A stretch of 64,000 nt of DNA from AP-15 sp963733945 (lineage in GTDB: Bacteria; Pseudomonadota; Alphaproteobacteria; ATCC43930; CGMCC-115725). Of this stretch, positions 49,713-58,872 are shown one piece after another; positions within the stretch are counted from its first letter, which is position 1, and every line of letters begins with the position of its first letter. Both the position numbers and the translations under genes were made by a program. The notes beneath the pieces are model-generated. The model was not told the DNA's origin and searched no databases. It saw only the letters and a list, made by a program, of their open reading frames with translations. The DNA lies in NCBI GenBank assembly GCA_963733945.1, contig CAVTFD010000040.1, forward strand, positions 1 to 64,000, in the 5' to 3' direction.

Positions 49713-52700
49713 ATGACGCTGCGGCCGTTAGGGCCCTCCCCGTCCTCCTTCGACCTTCTTGCGGGCACCTTCGGCTCTGAGCCTCGGTCTCTCGGCAAGC
49801 GCGAGCTCGCGAGCGCGGCGCGGGAGCGATTGGGAGGCGAGCTTGAGCAATTGTTCGCAAGCTACGTCGCCAAGCTGACCGACGCCGGGTATGCATTCCG
49901 GTCGTTCGAGGCGACGCCGCCTGTTCTGGACCGGCCTAACGTATATCTGCGCTACGACGTTCATCTGCGCGATCTTTTGCCAGCTTTCCTTCTTGCCGAC
50001 CTCCATGAGCGGCTCGGAATACCCGGCTCGTTCCAGATCACCTGGCAATATACCGCCGATGAAAAAAGAGCGGCCGATTACTTTATCGCCATGCGCGCCT
50101 TCAATGCCGAGCAAGTCGGTCTCGGGCTCCACTGCGCGCCGGCAACGACATGGTTCATCGAGGCGCTTCACGACGGCGACGAGCACCGCGCGGTCGCGTT
50201 CGTCGGATCCGACGCTTTCAAAGAGTATTTGGATCGGCTTTTGCGCGGGTACGAATCGCGTGGCCCGGATTTCCCGGAGCTGAGCGCAATTTCCACGGGT
50301 GCCGAGGCCGCCCTGGACAGAATTTCGCAGTCCTTTCAGTCCGCCTTCGGACAGCGGCCGACGATCTCGGCGCACGGCAACTTTCTGTCGGCCGCTTTCG
50401 AGAAGGCCCGCGCCAGAAAACCGGAACTTGCCTGCGTCGAGCGCTTTTTTTGTCCGGAACCGTTTCTGCGCGCGCTGGACCTGGCCCGGTACGGCTTCGC
50501 CTATGAAATCACCCAGTTTCCGGACGATAAACTGCCGGGGGCATCGATCCTGTTCGACGGCGATCCAAGGCTGGCCCGAAGCTACCAGACGCGGATGACC
50601 GGGCGCGGCGGGTTCGTCTCGCTCTTTCATCCATTCCATTGGACGAACGGCCATCTGCGCAGGTTCGTCGGCGAAGACCTGGCTCCGGAGGAGCCAAGAG
50701 GGTTTGCCGCGGCGAGCCCGGCGGCGCCCCCGCCGGGCATCCGCTCGGAACGGCCGAGTGCACCCGTGGATGAGACGACAAGGCGCCATATCGAACTGGA
50801 CGAGCGTTTCACGACCTTTGTGAACCGTCTGGTCGACCGCGGTTATGAATTTCGCGGCATCGACCGCACGCCCGTGGATTTGGGCAAGCGCTACGCCTAT
50901 TTGCGCCACGACGTTTCGCCGATCGATCTCGACATCGACGTCGCCCTGCGTCTCGCGGCGATCCACCGGCGGCTTCGCCTCCCCGGGAGCATTCACCTCG
51001 CCTGGGACGCGATCGAGCAAGACCCCCGCCTCAGGGATAGCGCCTTGCGGCTGTCGCAGGTCGACCCGGACCACATCCGGCTGGGATTGATGTGCGACCC
51101 GATTTCCGGGTGGCTCGCGCGGTCGCGGTTTGCGAGCGACATCGCCCGGCTCAACGACTTTGTTCGCTCACCGGATTTCGGCAAATTCCTCGACGATTTG
51201 TACGCTGCCTGGCGTGCGGACGGAGAAAACGCGGCAAGGCTGCGGGCTCTTCGCAACGGGGCATGGGAGTATCTGTGCGGGGTCGATCGGTCGTTCCACG
51301 CCGGCTTTGGACGATCGGCGGCGATTTCCGGCCGCGGATTGTTATTGTCGAATGTTTTTTTCAACGCGCGCCGGATGCGGCCGGAGCTTTCCGTGCTTGA
51401 TCCGTGGCTGAACCCGATCACGTTTCTGGCGACGTCCGATCTGGCGGTGCTAGGCTACGAGTTCGAGGCCACCAGTTTTCCGCCCGACGACCATCCCGGT
51501 CCGTCCATCCTGTTCGGGGGCGTCGATCCGGCGGCTTTGTGCGCCTCGCTCAACGAGAGGGTATCGGGCGGCACCGGTTTCGTGGCGATTTTTCCGGCCC
51601 GGTATTGGGACGGCGACCGTTATGAAACCCTGTTGGGACCGGCAGCCGAAAGCACCACGCCCGCGGCAATCCCGGCGGCGACCTCGGCGCCGGCGGGCTG
51701 CCTGCCCGACCGCCCGGTTTTGACGAACATGGCCGATCTCGAGCCCTTCGGCCCGAGATGCGAGCGGGTCGATACGCGCCAACTGGCGGTCGCGGCTCGG
51801 CAGAAGATCGGGGGCGGGGTCGATCTGTCCTTTCGCGCTTTCGTCGAGTGGCTGCGCTCGGAAGGTTACGAGTTCGCGGGGTTCGAGGACGGTCCGCCTC
51901 GTTTCTCCGAGCGCCGAGCCTATCTGCGTTACGACGTGCATACGCAGGACCTGTTTGCCGCCTACATCCTGGCCGACCTTCACGAGCGGCTCGGCGTCGT
52001 CGGTTCGTTCCAGATCACCTGGATGTATTCGCGTTACGAGGAAGCATTTTCGCCCTACTTCGAAAAGTTGCTGCAATTCGACCGGCGCTTTGTTCAGTTC
52101 GGATTGCATGCGGCGCCGACCGCGACATGGTACCTGACCGAGAAGCTTGGGGGCGACGAGAATAGGCAACACGCGGCAATGGCTGACAACCACTTCGCCG
52201 AGTGGCTGTGCGCCATCCACGCCGCCTATCTTCGGGATGGCGACGACGCTCCCGAATTGCAGGAAATCCGCGCCGGGACCGACGCCGTGTTGTCGCGCAT
52301 CGCGGCTTCTTTCCATGCTGCCTTCGGCCCGTGGAAAAGCATATCGGGACACGGCAATTTCCTGACGGCCGGCTTCCTCAGGGCGCAGCGGAAGCATCCG
52401 GAGATCGAGGTGCTCTACCCTTATTTCTCACCGGTGGCGTACATGGAGAAATACGGCGTCGCCCGGTTCGGTTTCGACTATGAGGTGACCGCCTTCGGGG
52501 TGGATCGGGTACCGTTTCCGCGCGTGATGATGGAGGGCGCTCCCGAGGAGACGCGGCGGCGGTGGTATCGCGGTCGCGTGGCAAACGGCGTCGGCTTCAT
52601 CGCCCTGCTTCACCCGGCGAGCTGGACGTATCGTCACAACGCTACGTTCTTTCTGCCCGACGGGACGGCGGCTCCGCCGGTTTCCGAGCCGCAAAAGATC

Positions 52701-54332
52701 CTGACACCCAGCCCGTCATTGCCGTCGGTCATTGCCCGATTGCACGCGATCGTCCAAGACAACCTGACCGCTCGCGGCGAGGACCCCAAAGCCGAGCTAA
52801 TCGAAGGAAACATCGAGTACAACAGCACCCACAGCGGGCGGCGCGCGGGGACGATTGCGGCGTTTCTGCAACGCGCCTACGGATTTTCGATGAGAGGAAA
52901 AGCGGTTTGCGAATTCGGTTCGGGATTTGGCGGGCTGTGCCTGCACTGGGCATTGGAGCACGGCGCGGGGCCGGTGCTCGCCGTCGATTCGGTTTCGTAT
53001 CACGTCGGGGCATTACGCACGCTAGTGCGGGAATTCGGCCTGCCCGGCTTTACGGTAATCGAGGGGGACTTGCAGGAGTTTACCGCCTTTGAGGAGACAA
53101 TGGACGCTGTCATACTCAACGACGTGATGTACACATCCGAGCTGTCTCCCGATCGCGTCGCCGCCGCCTGTGCCCGGGTGCTGCGCCCGGGGGGAGCTGT
53201 CCTGTTTCGCAACGTCAATCGTGCCTACGGTCCGGCGGTAGTGTCGCACCGCGAAGGGACCCAATTTCTCGACCCGGCTTCTGCAGACCGTGCGGCGCGT
53301 TTCATTGGGCGGGGCGCGGGCTCAACGCTGGCGCACAGGCCGTTGTCGCCATCCGGCTTGGCTTCCGTCCTTCGCCAGGCCGGGTTTGACGATTTTCGGC
53401 TGGATGGCGATAGCGACGGCCGCTATGGCCTGCCGCAGAGCAGCAAGGGATTGCGGCCCATCTATTTGCTGGCTGGGCGCAAAGTCTCTACCGGAGCGCG
53501 GCCGTTTCGCCGGATCGCGCTGCCGCCCGACGGTGTTTTGGATCTCGCCCCCTTCCGGAGAGCGGTCGACCGCGAAACACTCGCCGTCCGCCGGGGGGCG
53601 GACGAATTGCAGCGGATCTTCGGCGCGGCGCTAGCGGTCGAGACTGCCTGTGCCGAATTGCGCGAATACCTAGTCTGCCGATTGCTGATCGACGGGTTGA
53701 AGACGTTCCGCGTACTGCCGCGCGACAGGCCGGCCTGCGATTTCGCCGCGGCGGTGGACCGCGCGCTGGATCACGCGCTCGTCGCCATCCTGTCGCGTCA
53801 CGCGGACTGGACCTCAGCGGATTTCGCGGCAGCCGATCCGCACGGCCTATCCTTGGTGCTCCGGCACTCCGCCGGCGCGGTCCGGCGGAATTTCCGACAG
53901 CCCGACGACAGGCGCTGGGCGGTTGGGGTGGATTGGCAGAGCGCAGCGAGCACCGTGATTGCAGTCATGCTTCCCGGCATCCGGTCGCATTCCGGCACGA
54001 ATACAAGGGTTGCGCTACTGCTGCGCGACCTGGTCGCCGACCATCTGCGGCTGGAGGCAGTCGGGCTGTTGGCGCGAACCGCCGATCCGGTGACCGGGCC
54101 GCTCGCCCAGGAATACACCGAAGCCGCCATCGAACGCCTGCACGGCGAGATTCTCGACAGGGTCGCGCCGACCGACCCGGAGCGAAACTTCCGGCCGTTC
54201 TATCAGGTCGAGCTGTTGCGCGTCGTCGAGGACATCGAGGCCCGCCTGCGCCCCTCCGCCGGTGCCGCGGCCCCTGCACCGGCCGAAGCCACGATCCGAC
54301 TGCCCGGCGCGTCCCGAGAGAGACCGGCCTAG
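49713..54332 (+). CDS. Giant protein 1: three deacetylase-fold repeats plus SAM methyltransferase
   Basis: A 1539-aa protein without signal peptide. Three homologous units start near 25, 356 and 688. Each has a core motif (YLRYDVH at 78, YLRHDVS at 396, YLRYDVH at 737) followed by a helix and GSFQITW / GSIHLAW / GSFQITW, and, in units 1 and 3, GLHCAP or GLHAAP and an AHGNF / GHGNF motif. These resemble NodB-type polysaccharide deacetylases, but the second metal Asp is replaced by His or Ser and the usual HxxxH pair is missing, so activity is uncertain; unit 2 is the most eroded. Residues 1020-1260 are a class I methyltransferase (VCEFGSGFGG at 1065-1074). The last 280 residues are helical and unrecognised. 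Confidence 0.82.
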   Translation: MTLRPLGPSPSSFDLLAGTFGSEPRSLGKRELASAARERLGGELEQLFASYVAKLTDAGYAFRSFEATPPVLDRPNVYLRYDVHLRDLLPAFLLADLHERLGIPGSFQITWQYTADEKRAADYFIAMRAFNAEQVGLGLHCAPATTWFIEALHDGDEHRAVAFVGSDAFKEYLDRLLRGYESRGPDFPELSAISTGAEAALDRISQSFQSAFGQRPTISAHGNFLSAAFEKARARKPELACVERFFCPEPFLRALDLARYGFAYEITQFPDDKLPGASILFDGDPRLARSYQTRMTGRGGFVSLFHPFHWTNGHLRRFVGEDLAPEEPRGFAAASPAAPPPGIRSERPSAPVDETTRRHIELDERFTTFVNRLVDRGYEFRGIDRTPVDLGKRYAYLRHDVSPIDLDIDVALRLAAIHRRLRLPGSIHLAWDAIEQDPRLRDSALRLSQVDPDHIRLGLMCDPISGWLARSRFASDIARLNDFVRSPDFGKFLDDLYAAWRADGENAARLRALRNGAWEYLCGVDRSFHAGFGRSAAISGRGLLLSNVFFNARRMRPELSVLDPWLNPITFLATSDLAVLGYEFEATSFPPDDHPGPSILFGGVDPAALCASLNERVSGGTGFVAIFPARYWDGDRYETLLGPAAESTTPAAIPAATSAPAGCLPDRPVLTNMADLEPFGPRCERVDTRQLAVAARQKIGGGVDLSFRAFVEWLRSEGYEFAGFEDGPPRFSERRAYLRYDVHTQDLFAAYILADLHERLGVVGSFQITWMYSRYEEAFSPYFEKLLQFDRRFVQFGLHAAPTATWYLTEKLGGDENRQHAAMADNHFAEWLCAIHAAYLRDGDDAPELQEIRAGTDAVLSRIAASFHAAFGPWKSISGHGNFLTAGFLRAQRKHPEIEVLYPYFSPVAYMEKYGVARFGFDYEVTAFGVDRVPFPRVMMEGAPEETRRRWYRGRVANGVGFIALLHPASWTYRHNATFFLPDGTAAPPVSEPQKILTPSPSLPSVIARLHAIVQDNLTARGEDPKAELIEGNIEYNSTHSGRRAGTIAAFLQRAYGFSMRGKAVCEFGSGFGGLCLHWALEHGAGPVLAVDSVSYHVGALRTLVREFGLPGFTVIEGDLQEFTAFEETMDAVILNDVMYTSELSPDRVAAACARVLRPGGAVLFRNVNRAYGPAVVSHREGTQFLDPASADRAARFIGRGAGSTLAHRPLSPSGLASVLRQAGFDDFRLDGDSDGRYGLPQSSKGLRPIYLLAGRKVSTGARPFRRIALPPDGVLDLAPFRRAVDRETLAVRRGADELQRIFGAALAVETACAELREYLVCRLLIDGLKTFRVLPRDRPACDFAAAVDRALDHALVAILSRHADWTSADFAAADPHGLSLVLRHSAGAVRRNFRQPDDRRWAVGVDWQSAASTVIAVMLPGIRSHSGTNTRVALLLRDLVADHLRLEAVGLLARTADPVTGPLAQEYTEAAIERLHGEILDRVAPTDPERNFRPFYQVELLRVVEDIEARLRPSAGAAAPAPAEATIRLPGASRERPA

Positions 54333-54348
54333 GGGGCGAGTGCGGACC

Positions 54349-57300
54349 ATGTCCGAGAAACGGCGAAAGCAGGTTCGGGTTCTCCATGCCCCGCTCAACT
54401 ATGCCAATCAGGCCTATATTCTGAGCGAGGCGTTGCGGCAAGAAGGAATCGATTCGTCGCTGCTGACCTATGCTTGGGGGGATGCAGTCGACAAATATCA
54501 ATTCAATGAAGATACTTCCGCCCCGGTGGCTTTCCGGAGCTGGCTGGGCGACGAGTTCGACATCCTCGGCAAGGTCGTCAACGGCAGTTACGACATCCTC
54601 CATTACTGGAATCGCAGCCTCGTCTATCATGGCGGCGGTGACAATTTCTTCAACGGCTTGGACCTCCCTTATGCGCGCCTGGCGGGGCTGCGCACGGCCT
54701 ATCGCTTTACCGGATACGAGTTGCGGCGAAAGTCGCTGGAACTGGAGGTCAACCCGTTCAGTCCGTTTCGCTACGGCTTCGAATCGCGCCACAAGGAAGA
54801 CGAGCAACAGCGGTATCTCGATCACATCGCACCCTATATCGACGCCTTCATCGTCCAAGATCCGGAAATGCAGACGTATTTCCAACAGGCCCGAATCGTC
54901 CCGCGGGCGCTCGATCTGAAGTCGTTCCTGGTAGCGATGGAGGCCCCCCACGCGCGGCCGCTCGTCGTCCACGCGCCGACCAACCGGCTTCTGAAGGGCA
55001 GTGACTTCGTCTTGAAGGCGGTCGAGACGCTAACCGCGCAGGGGCTCGCCTTCGAGTTCAAGCTGATCGAGGATATGCCGCAGGCGGACGCTTTTGAATG
55101 GTACCGGCGCGCCGACATCGTCGTCGATCAGCTGCTGATCGGGTGGTACGGCGTCGTCGCGTTGGAGGCGATGGCGATGAGCAAAACGGTCATCGCGTAT
55201 ATCCGCGATGACCTCACCGGGTTCTTTCAGGGCGAGATGCCGCTACTGACGGCGAACCCGGAAACGATCGCCCCAGTACTCCGGGCGGCGATCGGCGATG
55301 CACGCCTGCGCCGCGAGATGGGCGGCAAGGGCCGGGCCTTTGTCGAGCGGGTCCACGATTCCCGGATTGTCGCCAGAGATCTCGCCAGGCTCTATCGAGA
55401 ATTGCTGGAGGCTCCGGCCGCGCCGGTGCGGACGCAGGATTTCGCCTATCAGGTCAGTTGCGCGGGCGATGTCGTCGGCGAGCTGTCGCTGGCCCAGGCC
55501 GCCCGCTCGCGGCACATCCCGGCGCTGCACAAGGCGCAATTCAGGTTGAAGGAACTCGAACGCGAATTGCGGGTGCTCGAAAACCAGAACGCCGCCTTGG
55601 GTCGCGACGCCGAGTTCTTTCGCGAGAACACGATCGTCAACCGGTATTTGCGGTTTGCCCGTCATTGCCACGAGCGAGCAGCCGAGCTCAAGGCCGAGGC
55701 CTATTCCGCATATGGCGTGGAGGCGCTTCCGGCGGCGGATGCGGTGGCCAAATCCGTCGGCGGCCGGGTCTATTGCGACGTGATCGAGACCCCCTCCTTT
55801 GCCCATCGCAGCGCGACGATTGCCTGGCACCCGACGAACCTGGCACTGCTGGATCACGCCTTCGAGGGTTTTCTTAAGGGTGCGGATGGCCTGCTGACCG
55901 TCGGCTGGGCGCTCAAGGGCGAAATCGAGCCTTACGGCCGGCCGGTGTCGGTCATCCCGAACTACCGTTATGCCGAGGACGTCACGCCCACCGCCCGGTT
56001 GCGGGAAAGGTGCGGGCTGCATCCGCAGGATCGCCTGGTGCTATCGATCAGCACGATCACCGGCGGTTTCGAAACCATCCTCGAGGCACTGGCGCTGCTG
56101 CCTGCCGACGTTCATCTGGCGACCCTCGGCACCTTCGTGCCGGCCGCTTACGAGGAGAAAATCCGGGATCTCGTCGCGAGCCTCGATATCGAGAGGCGGG
56201 TCCACCTGTTCGCTCCGGTGTCTTACGATCAGCTCGCGGCTACGGCGAGCGGCGCCGATGTCGGCCTGATCGCCCTCGACCCGACGGTTGCGAACCATCG
56301 GCTGTCGCTGCCCAACCGGCTGTTCGACTACATGGCCGCCGGCCTGCCGGTGGTGGCGCCCGATATCGCGGATATCGCCCGCATCCTCAAAGAGCGGGAA
56401 TTCGGGGTCGTCCTGGATCGGGTCAGCGCGCGGCACTGGGCAAACGGGATCGAAGCCGCACTCGCCGGCGAAGAGGCGATGCGGGCCAATGCGCGCGCCG
56501 CTGCCAAGGATCTGGTATGGGAGAGCCTCGGTGATCCGCTGCACGCGGCCTACGGTAACCCATCGAGCATCACCTTTGTCGGATATCGCGATCTTACTCG
56601 TAACCAGCGCACGATGCGCATCGCGCGCACCCTCGCCGAGCGCGGCGTCGCAGTAACCGTCTGCTGTCCTCACGAAGGGCCCGAGGTGAAATCGATGGGG
56701 ATAAGGTTCGTGCTGACCCCGCCTCTTGTGCATGCGGTGCGAGAGGCCGTGCCGTCGGCGCGCGCGCGGCCCGCAGAGGCGGAAATCCCCACGGAAAAGT
56801 CGCGCGAAGGCCCGCCGCAAAAACCGGCAGCCGCGAATGGAAGAGCAAGTCCGGAGACATTCAGCCAGACCGCAGCGGAGATCGGCGCGCAAACCGCCGC
56901 TTTCGCGCAGCGAGGGCTGGAGCTTAGGGATGCCAAGACGAAGGAGCGGCAACTCAAGCGCCAATTGGATTCGCTCCGCATAAAACACCAGGAGGTGACG
57001 GAAAAGGAATTGCTGCCGCTCCGCTACAAGGCGCGCCAATACGACGAGGTCTTCGCTGAATTGCCTGCTCTGCGCTTTAAGGCGTTGCAATATGACAAAG
57101 TAAAGGACGAGCTTCCGACATGGCGGGCGAAGGCCGCGCGCTATGATCGGCTGGTGGCGAAGCGACGCTGGCTGCCGCTGACGGAACCGGTACTGCGCCG
57201 CATTCAAGGCCTCGCCGAGCTGTTACGCAGCCGCCCGACGTCGGCGCCGGCGGGCCCGTCGAAAGCGGTCGCGCCGGCGCGACCGGCAGCCGCAGCGGCA

Positions 57301-58836
57301 CCGGATGGCGGCCCGCCTGCCGCGAGCGGCAAGGGCCATGTCTGCATCCTGTCACGCAAGGATCTGCGCGACATCACACGGGTTCCGCGGATGGCCAAGG
57401 CCCTCATCGACGAGGGCTATGCGGTTACGGTCGTGTCGTTCCGCGCGCCAGTGCGGCAGCTTCAGGATATGTGTCCGGAAACGGTCTACATCCCGGTGGC
57501 GCCCCAACCGGTCACCGGCAAATTGCTCGGCAAGATCAACCGGAAGCTGACATTACGCCGGAATGAGCGGCTGAAGCGCGAGGAAGCGGACCGCAAAACG
57601 ATCGGCAAGGGTGGAGCGCGCGCCGTCGCACTGCGCGGCCGACGTGCCGCGATTGTGCCATTTCGCTGGGTGGCGGAGCGGGTGCGGCGGATTATCGTGG
57701 TGGCGCCGTGCACGCTGATGCTCAAGAAGCGCAACCAGAGCCTCGCCGCGGCATGGCGCGACAACGCCGGCAAAGAAACGCTGCAGGTGCTGGCGCCATT
57801 CCTCGGTCAGTTGCACCAATGGGCGATGACGCACGCCTTCGCCGACGAGGCGGACCTGGCGACGCGCGACCGCCGCTTCGACGTCGTGCAGGCGCACGAC
57901 AATTACGCGCTGGTCGCGGCCGCGCGTCTGGCTGCCCGCGACAACGCCAAGCTGGTCTACGACGCGGTCGAGCTGTCCTCGCACCGGTTGGCGATCAATC
58001 TGAGCCGGTACGAGGTCTTGCGCGAGTGGTACGAGCGGCGCGAGGAATCCCGAATCTTCCGCAGGGCTGATGCGCTGACGACGGTCGGCGAGGGCTTGGC
58101 CACTTGGTACGCGACCAACTACCGTGTGCGGCGCCCGCTGGTCGTGCGCAACTGTCGCTATTTCTGGCCCTATGAGCGCGACTTCCGCCTGCGCGCCGAT
58201 GCCGGCATCGGCGAGGATGTGCGGCTGGTAATCTGGTTCGGCTCGGCCTACCCGCAGCAGGGGATCGAGTTGCTGATCGACGCAGTACCGCTGCTGTCGC
58301 CGGATATCCATATCGCGATCGTCGCCACCGCGCTCCCGGCCTGGGTCTCCTACGTCAACGAAGAGCTGCCCCGACGGGCCGCCGATCTCGGCGTCGGCGA
58401 CCGGGTTCACATCCTGCCGCCGCGCGGCCCGAACGACTTGGTCGCCTACGTCTCGGGCGCGGATATCGGGATAATCCCGCGGCCGAGCGAGCATCTGAAC
58501 AATTTCTTCAGCATGCCGAACAAGTTTCTCGAGATGGTGATGGCGCGCCTGCCGGTCGCAGCCTCCCGGCTCGGCGACATCGTCGACGCGATCCGGCACT
58601 ACGATTTCGGCGACGTGTTCGACGAGCGCGACCCCCGCGAGATCGCCGCGACAATCGAGCGGATGTTCGACCCTGTGGCCTACGCCCGGCTCAAGGCGAA
58701 CATCATGCAAGCGGCCGAGGAGATGAGCTGGGAGAAGGAAAGCGTCCGCTATGTTGCCCTCGTCGCCGGGCTGGCGCCCACCGCCACGGCCGTACCCGCG
58801 CTCGCCGCGGCAGACGCCGAGCGAACGGCGGCTTGA
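54349..58836 (+). CDS. Giant protein 2: triple GT4-like glycosyltransferase with coiled coil
   Basis: A protein of 1495 aa from ATG 54349 (MSEKRRKQVRVLHAPLNYAN), 17 bases after giant protein 1. Unit 1 (1-370) has a GT-B fold with VVALEAMAMSKTVIAY (E273). Unit 2 (about 395-775) has VGWALKGEIEPYG, ISTITGGFETILEALALLP and LPNRLFDYMAAGLPVVAP. A coiled coil follows (about 843-955, KTKERQLKRQLDSLRIKHQE). Unit 3 (about 995-1480) has VQAHDNYALVAAARLAARDN and PNKFLEMVMARLPVAAS (E1395). Three sugar-transferring domains in one chain suggest assembly of an oligosaccharide repeat. No membrane segment is seen. Confidence 0.88.
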   Translation: MSEKRRKQVRVLHAPLNYANQAYILSEALRQEGIDSSLLTYAWGDAVDKYQFNEDTSAPVAFRSWLGDEFDILGKVVNGSYDILHYWNRSLVYHGGGDNFFNGLDLPYARLAGLRTAYRFTGYELRRKSLELEVNPFSPFRYGFESRHKEDEQQRYLDHIAPYIDAFIVQDPEMQTYFQQARIVPRALDLKSFLVAMEAPHARPLVVHAPTNRLLKGSDFVLKAVETLTAQGLAFEFKLIEDMPQADAFEWYRRADIVVDQLLIGWYGVVALEAMAMSKTVIAYIRDDLTGFFQGEMPLLTANPETIAPVLRAAIGDARLRREMGGKGRAFVERVHDSRIVARDLARLYRELLEAPAAPVRTQDFAYQVSCAGDVVGELSLAQAARSRHIPALHKAQFRLKELERELRVLENQNAALGRDAEFFRENTIVNRYLRFARHCHERAAELKAEAYSAYGVEALPAADAVAKSVGGRVYCDVIETPSFAHRSATIAWHPTNLALLDHAFEGFLKGADGLLTVGWALKGEIEPYGRPVSVIPNYRYAEDVTPTARLRERCGLHPQDRLVLSISTITGGFETILEALALLPADVHLATLGTFVPAAYEEKIRDLVASLDIERRVHLFAPVSYDQLAATASGADVGLIALDPTVANHRLSLPNRLFDYMAAGLPVVAPDIADIARILKEREFGVVLDRVSARHWANGIEAALAGEEAMRANARAAAKDLVWESLGDPLHAAYGNPSSITFVGYRDLTRNQRTMRIARTLAERGVAVTVCCPHEGPEVKSMGIRFVLTPPLVHAVREAVPSARARPAEAEIPTEKSREGPPQKPAAANGRASPETFSQTAAEIGAQTAAFAQRGLELRDAKTKERQLKRQLDSLRIKHQEVTEKELLPLRYKARQYDEVFAELPALRFKALQYDKVKDELPTWRAKAARYDRLVAKRRWLPLTEPVLRRIQGLAELLRSRPTSAPAGPSKAVAPARPAAAAAPDGGPPAASGKGHVCILSRKDLRDITRVPRMAKALIDEGYAVTVVSFRAPVRQLQDMCPETVYIPVAPQPVTGKLLGKINRKLTLRRNERLKREEADRKTIGKGGARAVALRGRRAAIVPFRWVAERVRRIIVVAPCTLMLKKRNQSLAAAWRDNAGKETLQVLAPFLGQLHQWAMTHAFADEADLATRDRRFDVVQAHDNYALVAAARLAARDNAKLVYDAVELSSHRLAINLSRYEVLREWYERREESRIFRRADALTTVGEGLATWYATNYRVRRPLVVRNCRYFWPYERDFRLRADAGIGEDVRLVIWFGSAYPQQGIELLIDAVPLLSPDIHIAIVATALPAWVSYVNEELPRRAADLGVGDRVHILPPRGPNDLVAYVSGADIGIIPRPSEHLNNFFSMPNKFLEMVMARLPVAASRLGDIVDAIRHYDFGDVFDERDPREIAATIERMFDPVAYARLKANIMQAAEEMSWEKESVRYVALVAGLAPTATAVPALAAADAERTAA

Positions 58837-58872
58837 CGTGCCATTGCACGATTGCCACCGCGCGGGAAGCCG

